NCBI GenBank assembly: GCA_036850595.1
Contig: CM072168.1
Coordinates: forward strand, 14,933,982-14,997,981
Direction of reading: 5' to 3'
DNA from: Rhyacichthys aspro
Taxonomy: Eukaryota > Chordata > Actinopteri > Gobiiformes > Rhyacichthyidae
Length of the DNA stretch: 64,000 nucleotides
Positions 1 to 10,950 of this stretch are shown in pieces. The notes under the pieces were generated by a model. It ran no database searches. It saw only the letters and a list, made by a program, of their open reading frames with translations, and was not told the DNA's origin. Each line of letters opens with the position of its first letter. Within the stretch, counting starts at the first letter, position 1. The position numbers were made by a program, and so were the translations under genes.

Positions 1-589
1 TCTAATATATTTTTGCATGTGTGTGGGTGTTTCCTCTGGGTATAATGCCATGACACTATATAAGCACTATTGTTCCTGACCCACTCACAATGTGGCCAGT
101 GTGATTTCACAGGAGAGAAGTGCTGGTGCTAGTGTTTACAGGAGATACAGTATATAATGGTCATGCTACTGATACTTAACTTCTATATACAGTGTCCAAA
201 TAACACCTACTCATAGTGTGACTCACTACAGTAACTCCACTCGACTGCAAGATAGATTTAGTGCAGGGCAAAGAGAGTGAACTATATTGTTGTAGAGGCC
301 ATAACAGAAAGAATGTGATAAAATGTCAACCAATTTTCTCTTTATTCGGGAAAATACACCAGTCTCTATGAGCAAGACACAGGGGCAAATCATCTTCCAC
401 TGCTTTGTTAAGTGAAAGCTGCAGCGCCAAGCGAGGTAATCAAGTCTGAAATTGATTTGAACTGGTTGCTGCTTTAAATTAAGTAGGAATAAACAGATTG
501 TGCATTTAAATGACTGTATTTAAGGAGAAGTTCATTACTTTGCGTGTGTCTGTGCACTTGTGTAGGTCGTCTAAGTGTGTAATCATTAC

Positions 590-688
590 CTTGTAGTGGA
601 TTTGTAGCGCTCACCATGTTGGGGTGAGGGACGCCACATGTCTGCAGGATACGAGTCTGAGAGATACTGGCAGACAGCATCTCCTGAG
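590..688 (-). CDS. pou1f1: pou1f1 coding exon 3, teleost gamma-type exon
   Basis: This is a 99-nt exon with acceptor CTACAG and donor CAAG|GTAATG. It encodes 32 codons plus split codons, AQEMLSASISQTRILQTC to NPLQ. It matches the roughly 33-residue insertion known in fish Pit-1 and absent from the mammalian protein. It is symmetric (phase 1/1), so skipping it would keep the frame. The next exon lies outside the window. Confidence 0.92.
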
Positions 689-3021
689 CTGTAGAGACAG
701 AAAATAATAAAGCTTATCACAGTTATTGCTGCAGAAGGTGATAAATGTGAGATAAAGTCATGTCTTTTGGAGCACAGTGTGTATGTGCTGAGACTTCAAA
801 AAATTTGTGCTGGGTTTCATTGACTTATTGTGATGGAGGTAATTGTCACTGTTCCTTTTGAGGATGTCCCTCACCTGTCATCATGCCATAGGTGGCTTGC
901 TGGTTGCTGTAGTGACAAGGGGTGACTGGATAATGTAGGCTCGGGGGGGCGTTGCCAAGTGCGTTGCCGAGGGACGTGGTGGAAAGATGCATGTGGGAGC
1001 GTTTCGATGGCTGACCCAGAGACAGTCCAGATGAGACTGAAAGAAAACAACAAATGATATAAATGTCTACATGTAAAGTTCTGTTACAGCTAACAGCAGT
1101 GGTTCTCAGCTGGGCTCATGTTGGGACCTACAGTTTTCTTTGATTTCATTGCAACACACTTTTTATAGAAACATATTTTTCAAATGTACACCAGAAAAAA
1201 AGTCATCATGACGTTTATGTCCTATTTTTGATATTATATGTGAGCAAACCCATGTTAATATATTCACGCGTTACAATCTTGTTTTCCACCATATATATTT
1301 TTAGTCATCCTCTGTGAGCCACAAAATCCCACCTGCAACCCTCTTTTGGGTCCTGACCCACCAATTTAGAATGCTAGGTTTTAAAGAAATCACATGTTAT
1401 ATATTAAAACTTGCAGAACAAAACAATAGCTAACTAATAAATTGTGTGTTTACTTATGTATGAGTTGCCATTATCAGGGTTAAATAAAAAAATAAAAAAA
1501 AAGACTTGCTGTTGGAAATTCTTCACTATGTTATAGAGGTAGTCACTGCCAGTATGGTAATGAAGGGCAATATTTTGGTTTTTATAGAAAGCCTTTATCA
1601 ACCCAGTCAGTGTGGGGTCAGTGGTGACAAAGATGTGATTACAATGTGATTCAAACACATTAATTCTTCCTAATGTTGACGCTGAAGAGATTTACCCTAG
1701 TGTTGGTCATAATGCAGATCCGAGATAAATAAAGACAAAATTTTTGGTAAACATGCTCATTTTTAATGAAAGGCACTGAAGATGCTGCAAACCAAGCTGG
1801 TAATTTAGACCCAAGGATGGCGACTGGGAGATTATACACAGTATAAATGCAATAATGAAAGCTAATTACTGCTAAAACATGACACATTTTGAGAACTTTA
1901 GCATTTAAAATTTAAAACAGTCTCCTCTGCTAGGTACATTTTGTAATATCATTAAACATTACTCTGATTCTGTCTCTGTCTCTAATGAAATATTCATTCA
2001 TGTTTTAATGGAGGTTATGGAGTTTAAGCTTTAATCCATTCCACTAATGTTGAGACGCCAATAACAGCCACTGCAGCTCATGATCAGACACAGTGCTGTT
2101 TTGTTATGTGTAAGCACTTTGTTTTGAGATCAACATAGCCTTCATCCAAATTTTGATCTACTGTATCTCATTGTTCTTCCTAATTTCACTGATTTTCAAT
2201 TCGGCTTCATTTGATGGCCACACTTCACCTGTCACCAATAGAAGCATGTGTCTATTTCTGTGACAAAAATACTTGGAATAATTGTATTGTTTGAATAATT
2301 TAATGAACTATTTTAAGCAACACTTATGTTCTCCTTCAACTGTTCTCTTATCTTTTCCAGCCGATTGGGAGCTTTAACAATGAGCAGGCACAAACCGGCC
2401 CAGGAAGTTTCCCCTACAATGCTTCATGATGAGATGGACCTCAGGGAGTTTGTCATACTGATAACGTCTCCTCCTCAGAGTAATTATCCACTCAGTACAG
2501 ACAGCTGTGCCAAACCAGCTGATTACATGAATTTACATAATGTGAACTGGATTTGAATAAATGTATTTTTGAATTAAATTTACTCTACCATTTTCTGGGA
2601 ATGCAGCTTGCAGCTTGCACACATGTAGAGCTGAAGGTTCACCCAACAGAATCAATAGGATTACCACAGGGAATACAGATGCCTCTACCAATGTAACATC
2701 ACAATAGACTTCAGCAGCCATTGTTACCTATGCTTTGTATTATTAAGACACTAAAAGCTTCCCACTTTGCAACAGTAAAAGCCTGTTTAAACAAGACAAA
2801 TAGATTAAAAGTACAAAGCGCTGAAGAAAATGAACGTTTCAGCTCTAAGTGTGTTTACCATTGCAGAAGTGTGGGGCTTGTTTACCTGCAGAGACCATGC
2901 TGTGGGCATGGGATGTAGTAGACAGACAGTCACTGGTCGACGCGTGATGCATGAGGATCGGCAAAGTGGACTCTGCTCCCAGTGGCGTGAAAGAGTCTGC
3001 GTTGAAGGCCTGACATGCCAT
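590..3021 (-). CDS. pou1f1: Pituitary-specific POU transcription factor Pit-1, partial (coding exons 1-3)
   Basis: Pit-1 is the nuclear POU-homeodomain activator of growth hormone, prolactin and TSH-beta genes in the anterior pituitary. Three minus-strand exons join in frame: 2886-3021, 875-1036 and 590-688, each bounded by GT/AG. They encode about 131 residues of the N-terminal transactivation region, beginning MACQAF and containing LPILMHHAS, HYPVTPCHYSNQQ and AQEMLSASISQTRILQTC, all of which I recognise from teleost Pit-1. The start is the ATG at 3021; an in-frame GTG upstream is ignored. The remaining exons, with the POU-specific domain and homeodomain, lie left of position 1, so the gene is cut by the window and not broken. 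Introns are 1,849 bp (with a hAT-like remnant) and 186 bp. The gene is divergent from htr1f. Identification is very secure; the numbering assumes no further upstream coding exon. Confidence 0.95.
875..1036 (-). CDS. pou1f1: pou1f1 coding exon 2, with Pit-1beta-type segment
   Basis: This exon is 162 nt, phase 1 at both ends, with acceptor TTTCAG and donor CAG|GTGAGG. It opens with VSSGLSLGQPSKRSHMHLS and ends at YGMMT. The first part corresponds to the segment that mammals include only in the Pit-1beta splice form. No in-frame AG acceptor is present near the position of the mammalian alpha-form acceptor, so inclusion appears obligatory here. Confidence 0.92.
1037..2885 (-). other. pou1f1: pou1f1 intron 1
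   Basis: This 1,849-bp intron separates coding exons 1 and 2. Apart from the hAT-like remnant at about 1097-1376 it is AT-rich, and I see no further exon or RNA gene in it. Short ORFs inside it have no recognisable content. Confidence 0.85.
1097..1376. mobile_element. Degenerate hAT-type MITE in pou1f1 intron 1
   Basis: The left end reads CAGTGGTTCTCAGCTGG, the usual terminus of fish hAT (Charlie-like) elements. The right part, read on the minus strand, contains ATTGGTGGGTCAGGACCC followed by AAAAGAGGGTTGCAGG, the typical subterminal motif of the same group. The right terminus has decayed, and I cannot confirm an 8-bp target-site duplication. It is non-autonomous, with no transposase ORF. 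Confidence 0.6.
2886..3021 (-). CDS. pou1f1: pou1f1 coding exon 1
   Basis: This exon holds 45 codons plus one base, from MACQAF to HAHSMVSA. The donor is CAG|GTAAAC on the minus strand. The start context (GAGGAATGGCA) is reasonable. The 5' untranslated part extends to higher coordinates, but no start site can be fixed; a weak CAATAAAG element lies about 65 bp upstream of the ATG. Confidence 0.93.
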
Positions 3022-4816
3022 TCCTCCGCGGCCACTCACTCTCGACAGCTCCACTTGGTAAATTTGAAGAAATAGTTAACACAGCTTTATTGATTTTCAC
3101 TTGATTTTTGCTTGTTTGTTTCAGCTAGTTTCAATCCACTGTGCTGTTTTTGTCCTGAAATCTATTCCCTGGCCTTTCTTTGTGCCGTCTTGTTATTTCT
3201 TAACCTAATTTGTCCCGGCTTCTTGTCGTCTTTTGTCAAGCCCTCTTTGGCCTTTTTCTTGCCTTGTCTTTTTCTTGTCTCCTCACACGATCTTGTCCTT
3301 TTTTCTCTGGCTCAGTCAAGCATACTTCTCAGTTCTGTTGAGTCCCTTGGGAATATGCAGGTAGAAAAGTGTGATAGGTTACCCACTTTTTTTGGCTTAA
3401 AAAATAAAATTAAATGGATGTCAGCACTTCAGCCAGTGCTCTTCTCATTTTTAGGCACTGCTACACTCAGCCAAAACTTCCGAGAAAAATAGAGATGAGC
3501 CTCAGGTCGCAGTTCAATGATTAGTCTGCTCAAAAGTGTTACTCAGACTCTCATTAAAGGTCTCTGCGATGCATAAATCTGTCTTTTCCTGTTTGCAGGA
3601 AAGCCAGTCCCTGTCATAGCCTCAGCATTTCATTGCCCCATCGACTGCAGGTATTTATATCCCACCTACCTCTCTCAACCTGTGAGCCCCTATTTCCTAT
3701 CACCCCCTGCCTACCAATCCCATGTCAGTGCTGTCATTACTGGTGTTTGTCCTAACCTGTGTGCCTCTCATCCTGCTCCCAAAGCCAGGATTAGGGTACA
3801 GAGCCGTCGAGAAACTCGATCCCACCTTTCTCTTCCTCCTGGTTATCACTCTGCTCTTCTCAGTGATTTCAGAGCTGAACTGTGGCAGCGAACACTTAAC
3901 TGCTCACAGACAAAAACGATTGTGCACAACCTCAGATCAATATAAAATGAATGAAATATTTTTCTTTTATTCCACTTATTTAACAGTGGTTTACTGAGAA
4001 GGTTTGTACAGCAATAAATGGAAACTATACTATACTATAAAAGGAAAAGTCATTTTCACTATACCTCTCTGTCAGCTTTTGCACTTACAGATTCATGTAA
4101 CTGTTAAACCCAAGGCAGTAATGGAGAGCTGTAGCTATAAAATTCAGCACTGACGACAAATTAACCTAGAGAAGTCAGAAACATGTCCATAAAGAGTATT
4201 TGAAACTGTTGACTGAAACTATGGGACCTTATATTTTCTTTCATCCATAAATGAAGGTAACTTGACAGGTACTACTTTAGAACACATGTCCCGTCATAAA
4301 TGATTTATAAATATGTTATAGATGGGTTATTATCAGGTTTATAACTTTATAAATCATCAATGATGTCTCATAATTTAAGATGTAGTCACCTGTTGTCAAA
4401 AAGTGAGCCCACTCTGCTGTTAAAAAAAGTAAAATGTTTTAAAAGCCTTTCAAAGCTCTATAGCCCTAGTAATAACCAGTTTGTACCTTATTTATAAAGC
4501 AGTAAGTCGCTTCTTTTAAGGTAGTACTGCTTGTCTTTTCAAATTAAGCATTAAAAATACACACAAGGACAACATTTGAAAGCCCTGGGAATCTATGGTT
4601 AAAATGTTTAATAACAAAACACTCTATAAAAAAACCTATAATAAATGCCAAAAGAAGAAAGGAATAGATCTGTCAAAGGGCAAAGACTATGTCGTTTAAC
4701 ACAGCCCTATTATTGGTAGTAGTTAACTAGATTTACTTTCATTTGTCAATACACAATACTCCACTGTTATCTGAATTTTCTGCTGTAAATGTGATTCAGT
4801 TTGTATCGACCCGCTT
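3022..4816 (-). promoter_or_regulatory. pou1f1 5' flank / promoter region
   Basis: Sequence upstream of the pou1f1 start codon must contain its promoter, but the start site is not evident. Candidate elements are a TATA-like ATATAAATA on the minus strand around 3652-3660 and a Pit-1-like ATGCATAAAT at 3569-3578, which would fit the autoregulation known for this gene. A pyrimidine-rich tract spans roughly 3110-3340. Hydrophobic plus-strand ORFs at 3112-3492 and 3722-3997 come from this biased composition and match no family I know. Confidence 0.35.
4248..4535. repeat. Possible MITE-like repeat with short imperfect inverted ends
   Basis: The left end has CAGGTACTACTTTA. The right end, read on the minus strand, has CAGTACTACCTTAAAA. 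Between them lie several TTATAAAT/ATTTATAA words, a pattern common in dispersed fish repeats. No target-site duplication was found, so the call is tentative. Confidence 0.3.
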
Positions 4817-4830
4817 TGACCCCGGGGTCA
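4817..4830. promoter_or_regulatory. Palindromic nuclear-receptor-like site
   Basis: TGACCCCGGGGTCA is a perfect 14-bp palindrome of two GGGTCA half-sites in everted orientation, with a further TGACCT half-site at 4852-4857. It lies about 160 bp upstream of the small ORF at 4991. Binding is inferred from the motif only. Confidence 0.3.
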
Positions 4831-4990
4831 TGAGCGCTGCTTTTTACTTTTTGACCTCACACATCTCTAATCTCACACAGCATTACTTCAGAACGAGTCC
4901 GAGGAAAGGCGAGTATTGTATTCGGAGCGGTGTCCATAAAGTGTTGAAAGGCAAACGCTCGAGCTGAAGACAACACGCCTCAACAGGAGG

Positions 4991-5179
4991 ATGGAGGTTA
5001 ATCTGAGGAGCGTGGCCACCATGTGCACGCCGTTGTGTCTGTTTGTGTTTGTGTTTATCCTGGGATTTTGCTGCACTGTCGGAGATGTTGGTGGGCAGCA
5101 GCTGGGAAATAGGCTGTGGGTGGCAGGCACGACTCAACTCGCTGAAACACATGCTGTAAATTTAGGAGAACACACTTAG
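4991..5179 (+). CDS. Candidate small secreted or membrane-anchored peptide (62 aa), unassigned
   Basis: I do not recognise this ORF. It starts at an ATG in good context (AGGAGGATGGAGG) and encodes 62 residues. Residues 12-30 form a hydrophobic core (CTPLCLFVFVFILGFCCTV) that would serve as a signal peptide or single membrane segment. The rest is short and polar, with no clear dibasic processing site. Local GC and CpG content is higher than in the flanks, and a palindromic TGACC/GGTCA site lies upstream. Either the ORF is a complete tiny gene, a first exon whose donor I cannot identify (GTGGGC after codon 33 is weak), or chance. Conservation is unknown. Confidence 0.25.
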   Translation: MEVNLRSVATMCTPLCLFVFVFILGFCCTVGDVGGQQLGNRLWVAGTTQLAETHAVNLGEHT

Positions 5180-7326
5180 TCCTTTGACAATACCTTTTTG
5201 TATTCCCCCATTGTCTTTCAAGTAGTTTACGACATGGATACAGCACACAGCCTGTGGTTTAAGGATGTTTACTACATTTAAGAGACTTGAGAACATGTTG
5301 GCATCTAAAGACAATTAAGAGGACATCAAAGTCTTCTAATTTCAACCTGCCCACAATTAAGATAACTCTGAAAGCTTCCAACATTTTCCATGTCTAATAT
5401 TTTCATTAATTTGGACTTGATAAAACCCATTTGACCATGTAGGAATAAAACAAACAGAAAAGCTTGGATATACTCCCAGCAACACCAGAATAATACTTAA
5501 AATACACTTTTTTTTCTCTCTCTCTTCTTTTATTTGAGCCAGCGACACCCACTCAGGCTAAAGACCATCTTCCCAGCTGGTACATGCTGTATTATTTTTG
5601 TACACAGAGACTGAGCCACCTCTGTTTTTATAGCACTCTTACAGCACTGTTAATGCTACTGTAAAGCGCCTTACACTATTAGCAGCCTTTAGAGCAAAGG
5701 GTTTCATCGTGATCAGACCAATGAATGTTAAAATGATTTCAAAATGGTGAACAATGACGGGAAGTGAAATTAAACAAGCATTAGCAGAGTATGTATGTGG
5801 TGTGTATTGGAGCTTTTCTGTGTGAGGAGGGTCTATTTTCCCTTTCTCTTCCGTTTTGTAATTGTTTTTGGGGTAAGACAGTAAATGAACAGTAAACATG
5901 AGGAAAACAAAAGCAGCGGACGGTGTTGGAGCTTGTGGAGATGACTCAACAGTGAAAGAACAGCGAACGCAGCCACAGAATATCTCCAAAACACTGGGCT
6001 CTTATGAAAGCATAACACTGCATGATTTGCCAGGTCTAAAACAGTAGATCCAATTTACTTAACTAATTGTCCTCAAGTACTGTATAAATGAGGTTGTGAT
6101 GTTCCTCATTCACACTTACAATCAATCAATTAATATTTATTTGTACAGCAAAAAGACCAAATGGAGACCAAAGGGCATTTTGGCACCAGGTTTAACCTAC
6201 TGCATTCTCCCTATATCATTTAGAAAAAAAAAAACCCTCAGAAATGAAAAACCAACATTACAATGGCTTTATTTTCTTAAATATTGTATTTGTAGCATAT
6301 CTACATTAGATGTTACCAATAAGGAACAGTCTTTGAGTGAACTGTGATCTAAGTAGTGGACCCTTGAGATTAACAACAACAATGGCCCCAAAGGGCTTTA
6401 CAAAGACAAAAGCAGCAAATAGACAAACAGGCTGTGCAAAACAACCCCCTTAAAATCAAGTCTTAAATCAGTCTGATGAAAATGAAAAGGGGGTCAGTGG
6501 AGTAAAAAGAGAATGAAGTTAACTGAAGCTGCATATTACTGTCTTCTCATACTATAACTATGTAATGTTGGGCCAAGACATGGGGGTTTTCAAATGCCCA
6601 TATCATTTTTATACTTAAAAATGACCCAACTTAGGGGCCATTTACACAACTCTGTGCAATGTTGCAGCCATAATGAAGATGATGAAAAACGCTAGCAACT
6701 CAAATTCTAAATCAGTCTGAGAGGCTGATATGTGTAATAATGAAACACTTCCAGGAAAAGTCCTATTCATTTCGGTCACTGTCACACGGCAGACACAAGG
6801 AGTGATTAATACACAGATAATGTTTTAAAGCCACACTACTGGCAAATCTAACGTAAGATAATTTAACGTGGGATAAATCAAGGTGGAGGGAATGGACGGT
6901 GTCAACCTTTCCCATGGTCGAGCTCACACACAGACACACACATGGACAATAAGAGCTGAAATGTAATTAGTCAAAAGAGAATGAGTAAAAAGGGGTTCTC
7001 TTGAAGCACCTGCTCAGGGCGGCCCCTCCCCCTCCCTCTGAGTCCACACACACACAAACACAGGGTTATTCCAGGGCTGGACCACTGCTTAGATCTCATT
7101 TAGAGACTAATGTACAGAAAGGTTAGAAGCCACAACAACGTGAATCAAACTCCCGGCTTCATACACTGGTTCAATCAAAAGTCATCGCACACACACAGAG
7201 ACACACAGCCGAGCGTGAGGATCCATCTGCTGATGTTGTGGGAACTGAGCGTGGAGACACATTCTCACAGGTATCACATCCGTACATACAGTGTAGGCAC
7301 CAGCTGGACTGTGAGCGAGAGCATGA
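5180..7326. other. Intergenic, no gene recognised
   Basis: The stretch is AT-rich. Apart from the L2/SINE-like repeat near 6.1-6.4 kb and a short CA-rich patch near 7.0-7.2 kb, I see no exon with splice sites, RNA gene or recognisable protein. Confidence 0.7.
6119..6420 (-). repeat. Diverged L2-tailed SINE/LINE remnant
   Basis: The stretch begins AATCAATCAATTAATATTTA followed by TTTGTACAGC and ends near CCAAAGGGCTTTACAAAG. This reproduces, in reverse orientation, the fish L2-type 3' tail pattern (TTTATTTGTATAGC...AAGTGCTTTACA). The middle is diverged. Confidence 0.4.
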
Positions 7327-7362
7327 CTGCTGCTGCTGCTGCTGCTGCTGCTGCTACTGCTG
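7327..7362. repeat. CTG trinucleotide repeat
   Basis: Nine CTG units, one CTA interruption and two more CTG units. It makes poly-Ala and poly-Ser in overlapping ORFs on the two strands, which are not genes. No coding exon is evident around it. Confidence 0.95.
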
Positions 7363-10180
7363 CGCATTTGAGACAAAGCGAAGGCAAAGTGACGTATCTC
7401 TCTAGAACCAGCATATTATAAAGTGTCAGCTTGAAGGAGTCTTGACCCTGAGACCACAAATAGATGCAACAAACCAGCACTTTGACTCTGTACATTTTTT
7501 TTATAAATGAGTTGCTGGTGCCTGTGTTTATTTCTGTGTCTGATTATGAGGAAATATGGCTCAGCGGTGCTTATTGGTTAAGAAAGACAGTACATGTGTG
7601 AAATAAATACCAAAGTAAGAATGAAATACATTGCTCAAGTGCAGTGACGACTAAATGACCCACAGGGTCAAACAGCTAGTTCAATGACTAAACTGTGTAA
7701 AAGGGCTGCACAGATTTTTTATGCATCTAAAAAAGAACTGTCAAGGAGCATGGCAACATCCTTTTTATTGAAGTTGTGATTCTCTCCACTTGTATTTATG
7801 CTTTTTAATGAAGATGGAAGACTGGCACAGCACAGAGAGGATGGTATGAGGGAATTCAGTGCAAGAAGAAAGCATAAAAATCTTGTTACAGCCCTTGGAA
7901 ATGGGGCATGAGGGGTTTCAATATTGAGAATAATTAATAATCTTGAGATTTAAAAAGTGCCATATCCTTTTCAACTGATGTATCCTGCATTAGGTTTTGG
8001 TGCAGTAAAATACAGTGTGAACAGTAAATGATTTAGTTTAAACTATAAAGTTTTGAACAGCAGATGTGTCTAACTTTCAAATGTCAATAATTATTTTTTG
8101 CCACAACTGAAGTGAGCTTTATGCGGTAAATTTCCAAGGTGCACTTGAAAAAAATTTGTTGCCTGCGCGTGGGCGTGTGACTTTCCTTTTAATACTTTTG
8201 ATACTTTGAATGCGTTTTCAAAATAACCTTGAATCAGAAGATCGAGACCTCTTTTATTTTCCAAGTATTTCCACACTAAGAAGCAACTCCTGTTTTGTTT
8301 TATAACCCAGATTCAAACCAATCAAATCAGAGAAAAAGGGGCACCATTGAGTCCTGCCAGAAGCTTTTGTGCCGTGTTGAATTTGTGCATGCTTTCTTTG
8401 TGCAGGGATGAACTCGGAGCGCAGTTTGTTGGATGGTTGAAAGCAGAGGTCAGATCTCCCGATGAATATGAAGTGCAATGTACTCGCCGCTTCAACCACC
8501 ATCTGCCTAGAGCTGGGCCTGACTCACCAGACGCACAACAAACACAGCCCTAACACATCCAGCACGGCTAATTTCATCAACATATTCAAGAAACCTACAT
8601 GGAACAGCAAAGGTTAAGCATCCATTCAGGGAAACAGGAGCAGCTCTTGATCTCTGTGGCAGATCACTATCTTCCCTCATTTTGTAAATGTCATCATCAA
8701 ATATTTGCAGCTTAAATGACATTATCTAGACATTAATTTAATGATCCCTCTCTAAGGAGCACTGTTATTTGTCATGAGATTTAACAATGTAAATTCTCAC
8801 AATTTTTACTATTAGAGTTCTTTCTGAATTCAGCGCATATTAAAATAGCAGAATGACAACAAGCCAAAACTAATTTATACATAATGCTTAAATAGCATCA
8901 GCTCATACAGGACTTTATGCGTTTACAGTTTACATGAAACACAAAAGAAGTGAGAAGCCAAGTCTCCTTGATCATTTTAATAGTCCTTGACAAACTGCAT
9001 CTTTGAATCACACACAAGTAACCATTTAGGAAATACTGAAAACACAGCTTAATTTAAAAAAAAAAATTATGTGGAAAAATGAACCTACTGTGACATTGCC
9101 GCTTTCATTTTTCCTTTCCCCCAAAAAATCATGTCGGAGCCAGTGATCTTCTGCATCGAGCAGCACATGCTGCCTCTGTGTTCTTTCCCCAAAACAGTCA
9201 CAAACATTATTGGGCTTGCTAAATGCTAAATATATTTATTTCACAGCATGCTGAATGTTTAAAGAGACTTTTATTTTACGATACATATACAGCTGTAGTT
9301 CGGCCTGAGTTTCGCCTCTCTTGTCTTTACATAGTCAACACTGCTGCTGGCTGCTTTAATGTTCTTAGTTGTCATATTTTTCCGCTTACACAGTGTTCTT
9401 GGCAGCACCCGCAGTTTGAAGGGCAGATAAGTGAAAAGTCGAATGCTGCTGAGGGATAGTTAACTTTGTTAAGAGGCAGAATTGAAGAAGATTCCACGTT
9501 TATGTCAAGCAACATATGATGAAAAAAAAAAAATCTCATCTTTGTAACAGGCGCTACCAGAGGAGCCACTTTATATTCAAGGCTCATTTGAAAGTAATAT
9601 GTTGTATGTCTCCTCTTTGACATTTGAAATCTATCTTGCATTGTTTTCTGCTCTGAAAAAGAAAAAAAAGAAAAGCTGTCTGCATACATAAAGTTCAGCA
9701 GCATTAACCTAATGTTCCACGCTCTAGTAACCCTTTAAAAATAGCCTGTTCTTGACACGTGCTGCATCTCATCTGAAGGGTCGCCTCGCAAACCCTCTAA
9801 ACTGATGCGGATTCAAAGACAGAGAGAGGGCCACAGATATACATAGATACAGTGAAGAGGCAAGAACAAAAGAGAGGACACAGTAAATCAGACATGTGCG
9901 TGGTACACATGATGCAATCAGCTTTATTCAAGTTATCTCTTGGCATTGACAGAAAGAGGGGAAAAAAAGAAATAAAACTCATACAGGATGAATGTAGGTG
10001 GTAGCTAGGCAACTAGGAGCCAAGGCAGGGCCGTTTCCTCCTGTGTCCTGAAAAGTCTACAAGCTTTATGAGTTTCCATCTATCTCCTCGTTTGCTGAAT
10101 AAGGGCTAGGTCCTATGGGTGTCCGCAAATTAATGTGGCCACAGATTCAACTTCTTCATTACCTGCACAGTCAGAAGAAG

Positions 10181-10184
<4 letters not shown>
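7363..10184. other. Intergenic, no gene recognised
   Basis: AT-rich sequence with short homopolymer runs (for example near 9057-9068 and 9520-9533). I see no exon pair, RNA gene or clear mobile element. Confidence 0.65.

Positions 10185-10269
<85 letters not shown>
10185..10269. repeat. (AC)n microsatellite, about 42 units
   Basis: An uninterrupted AC dinucleotide run of about 85 bp. Four overlapping Thr/His or Val/Cys ORFs around it are artefacts of the repeat. Confidence 0.98.
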
Positions 10270-10273
<4 letters not shown>

Positions 10274-10828
10274 AACAAAAAGATTTATTGTACAATTTAA
10301 ATGTAATGTATTTTGAGTGACTGTAATATCCACTGACTTTAATGAAATCCCAAGAGATGGTGTCTAAGTGTGTAGGTGCCTCTGCTGCTTATTCATACTA
10401 AACATGTTAAATTGTAAAGACAGCATGAGATTTCAGAGCCACCAGAGTGACTCAACCACACTTTGTTACTTTGTGTCCACAAATCCTCCAACAGTGCAGT
10501 ATGTCATTCATTTTTGCACAAGTTTTTGCCACTTGAGCCTTAAATGTAATCATCTGACTACCATGGTTTAAGGTTGTAACATATTCTGTTGTTTGTGAGT
10601 AAAAACATTGACTTGGGCTATTTTTGCAATAGTATAGCATCCTTATTCCTAGATTTTAAAAGCATGCCTCGGACTGAGAGAAGAACTAGTCAAAATTCAA
10701 TAGTCAGGGCAAGCTCACAGGGACCATAAAAACATGTTTTAGGAAGAGAATAGAGCATACTGTATATTATAATAATGTCATAACACATTATAATTGATCA
10801 TATTTACAACAATTAGCAGAGTGCATTA

Positions 10829-10950
10829 CAGTGGTCCCTTGCTATAACGCGGTTCATCTTTTGCGGCCTCGCTGTTTTGTTAGTGCAATTGTGCATGCTT
10901 TTTTTTTTTTTTTTACAGCGTATGAATGTGCATTGTGTTCTGTGTTTTTT
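10829..10950 (+). mobile_element. Truncated Tigger/pogo-like element (left end)
   Basis: This copy begins at a TA dinucleotide with CAGTGGTCCCTTGCTATAAC and follows the left part of the copy at 13042 almost base for base, through CAGCGTATGAA to GTGTTCTG. Homology then stops and no right terminus is seen. Several CpG sites of the other copy appear here as TpG, consistent with an older, methylation-decayed insertion. Confidence 0.75.

Noticed and set aside
3112..3997. Hydrophobic plus-strand ORFs upstream of pou1f1
   Set aside because: The region is pyrimidine-rich, which yields Leu/Phe/Ser-rich frames; no start context, splice sites or family resemblance supports coding.
5639..6018. Minus-strand ORF of 116 codons and a plus-strand 50-codon ORF near 5.9 kb
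   Set aside because: I considered these as a second exon for the small secreted ORF at 4991, but found no convincing acceptor/donor pair or shared features.
7110..7495. Poly-Ala and poly-Ser ORFs on both strands
   Set aside because: They are produced by the CTG repeat; there are no splice signals or family similarity.
10113..10333. Thr/His and Val/Cys-rich ORFs
   Set aside because: These are translations of the CA microsatellite; the same applies to ORFs around 14.36-14.68 kb.
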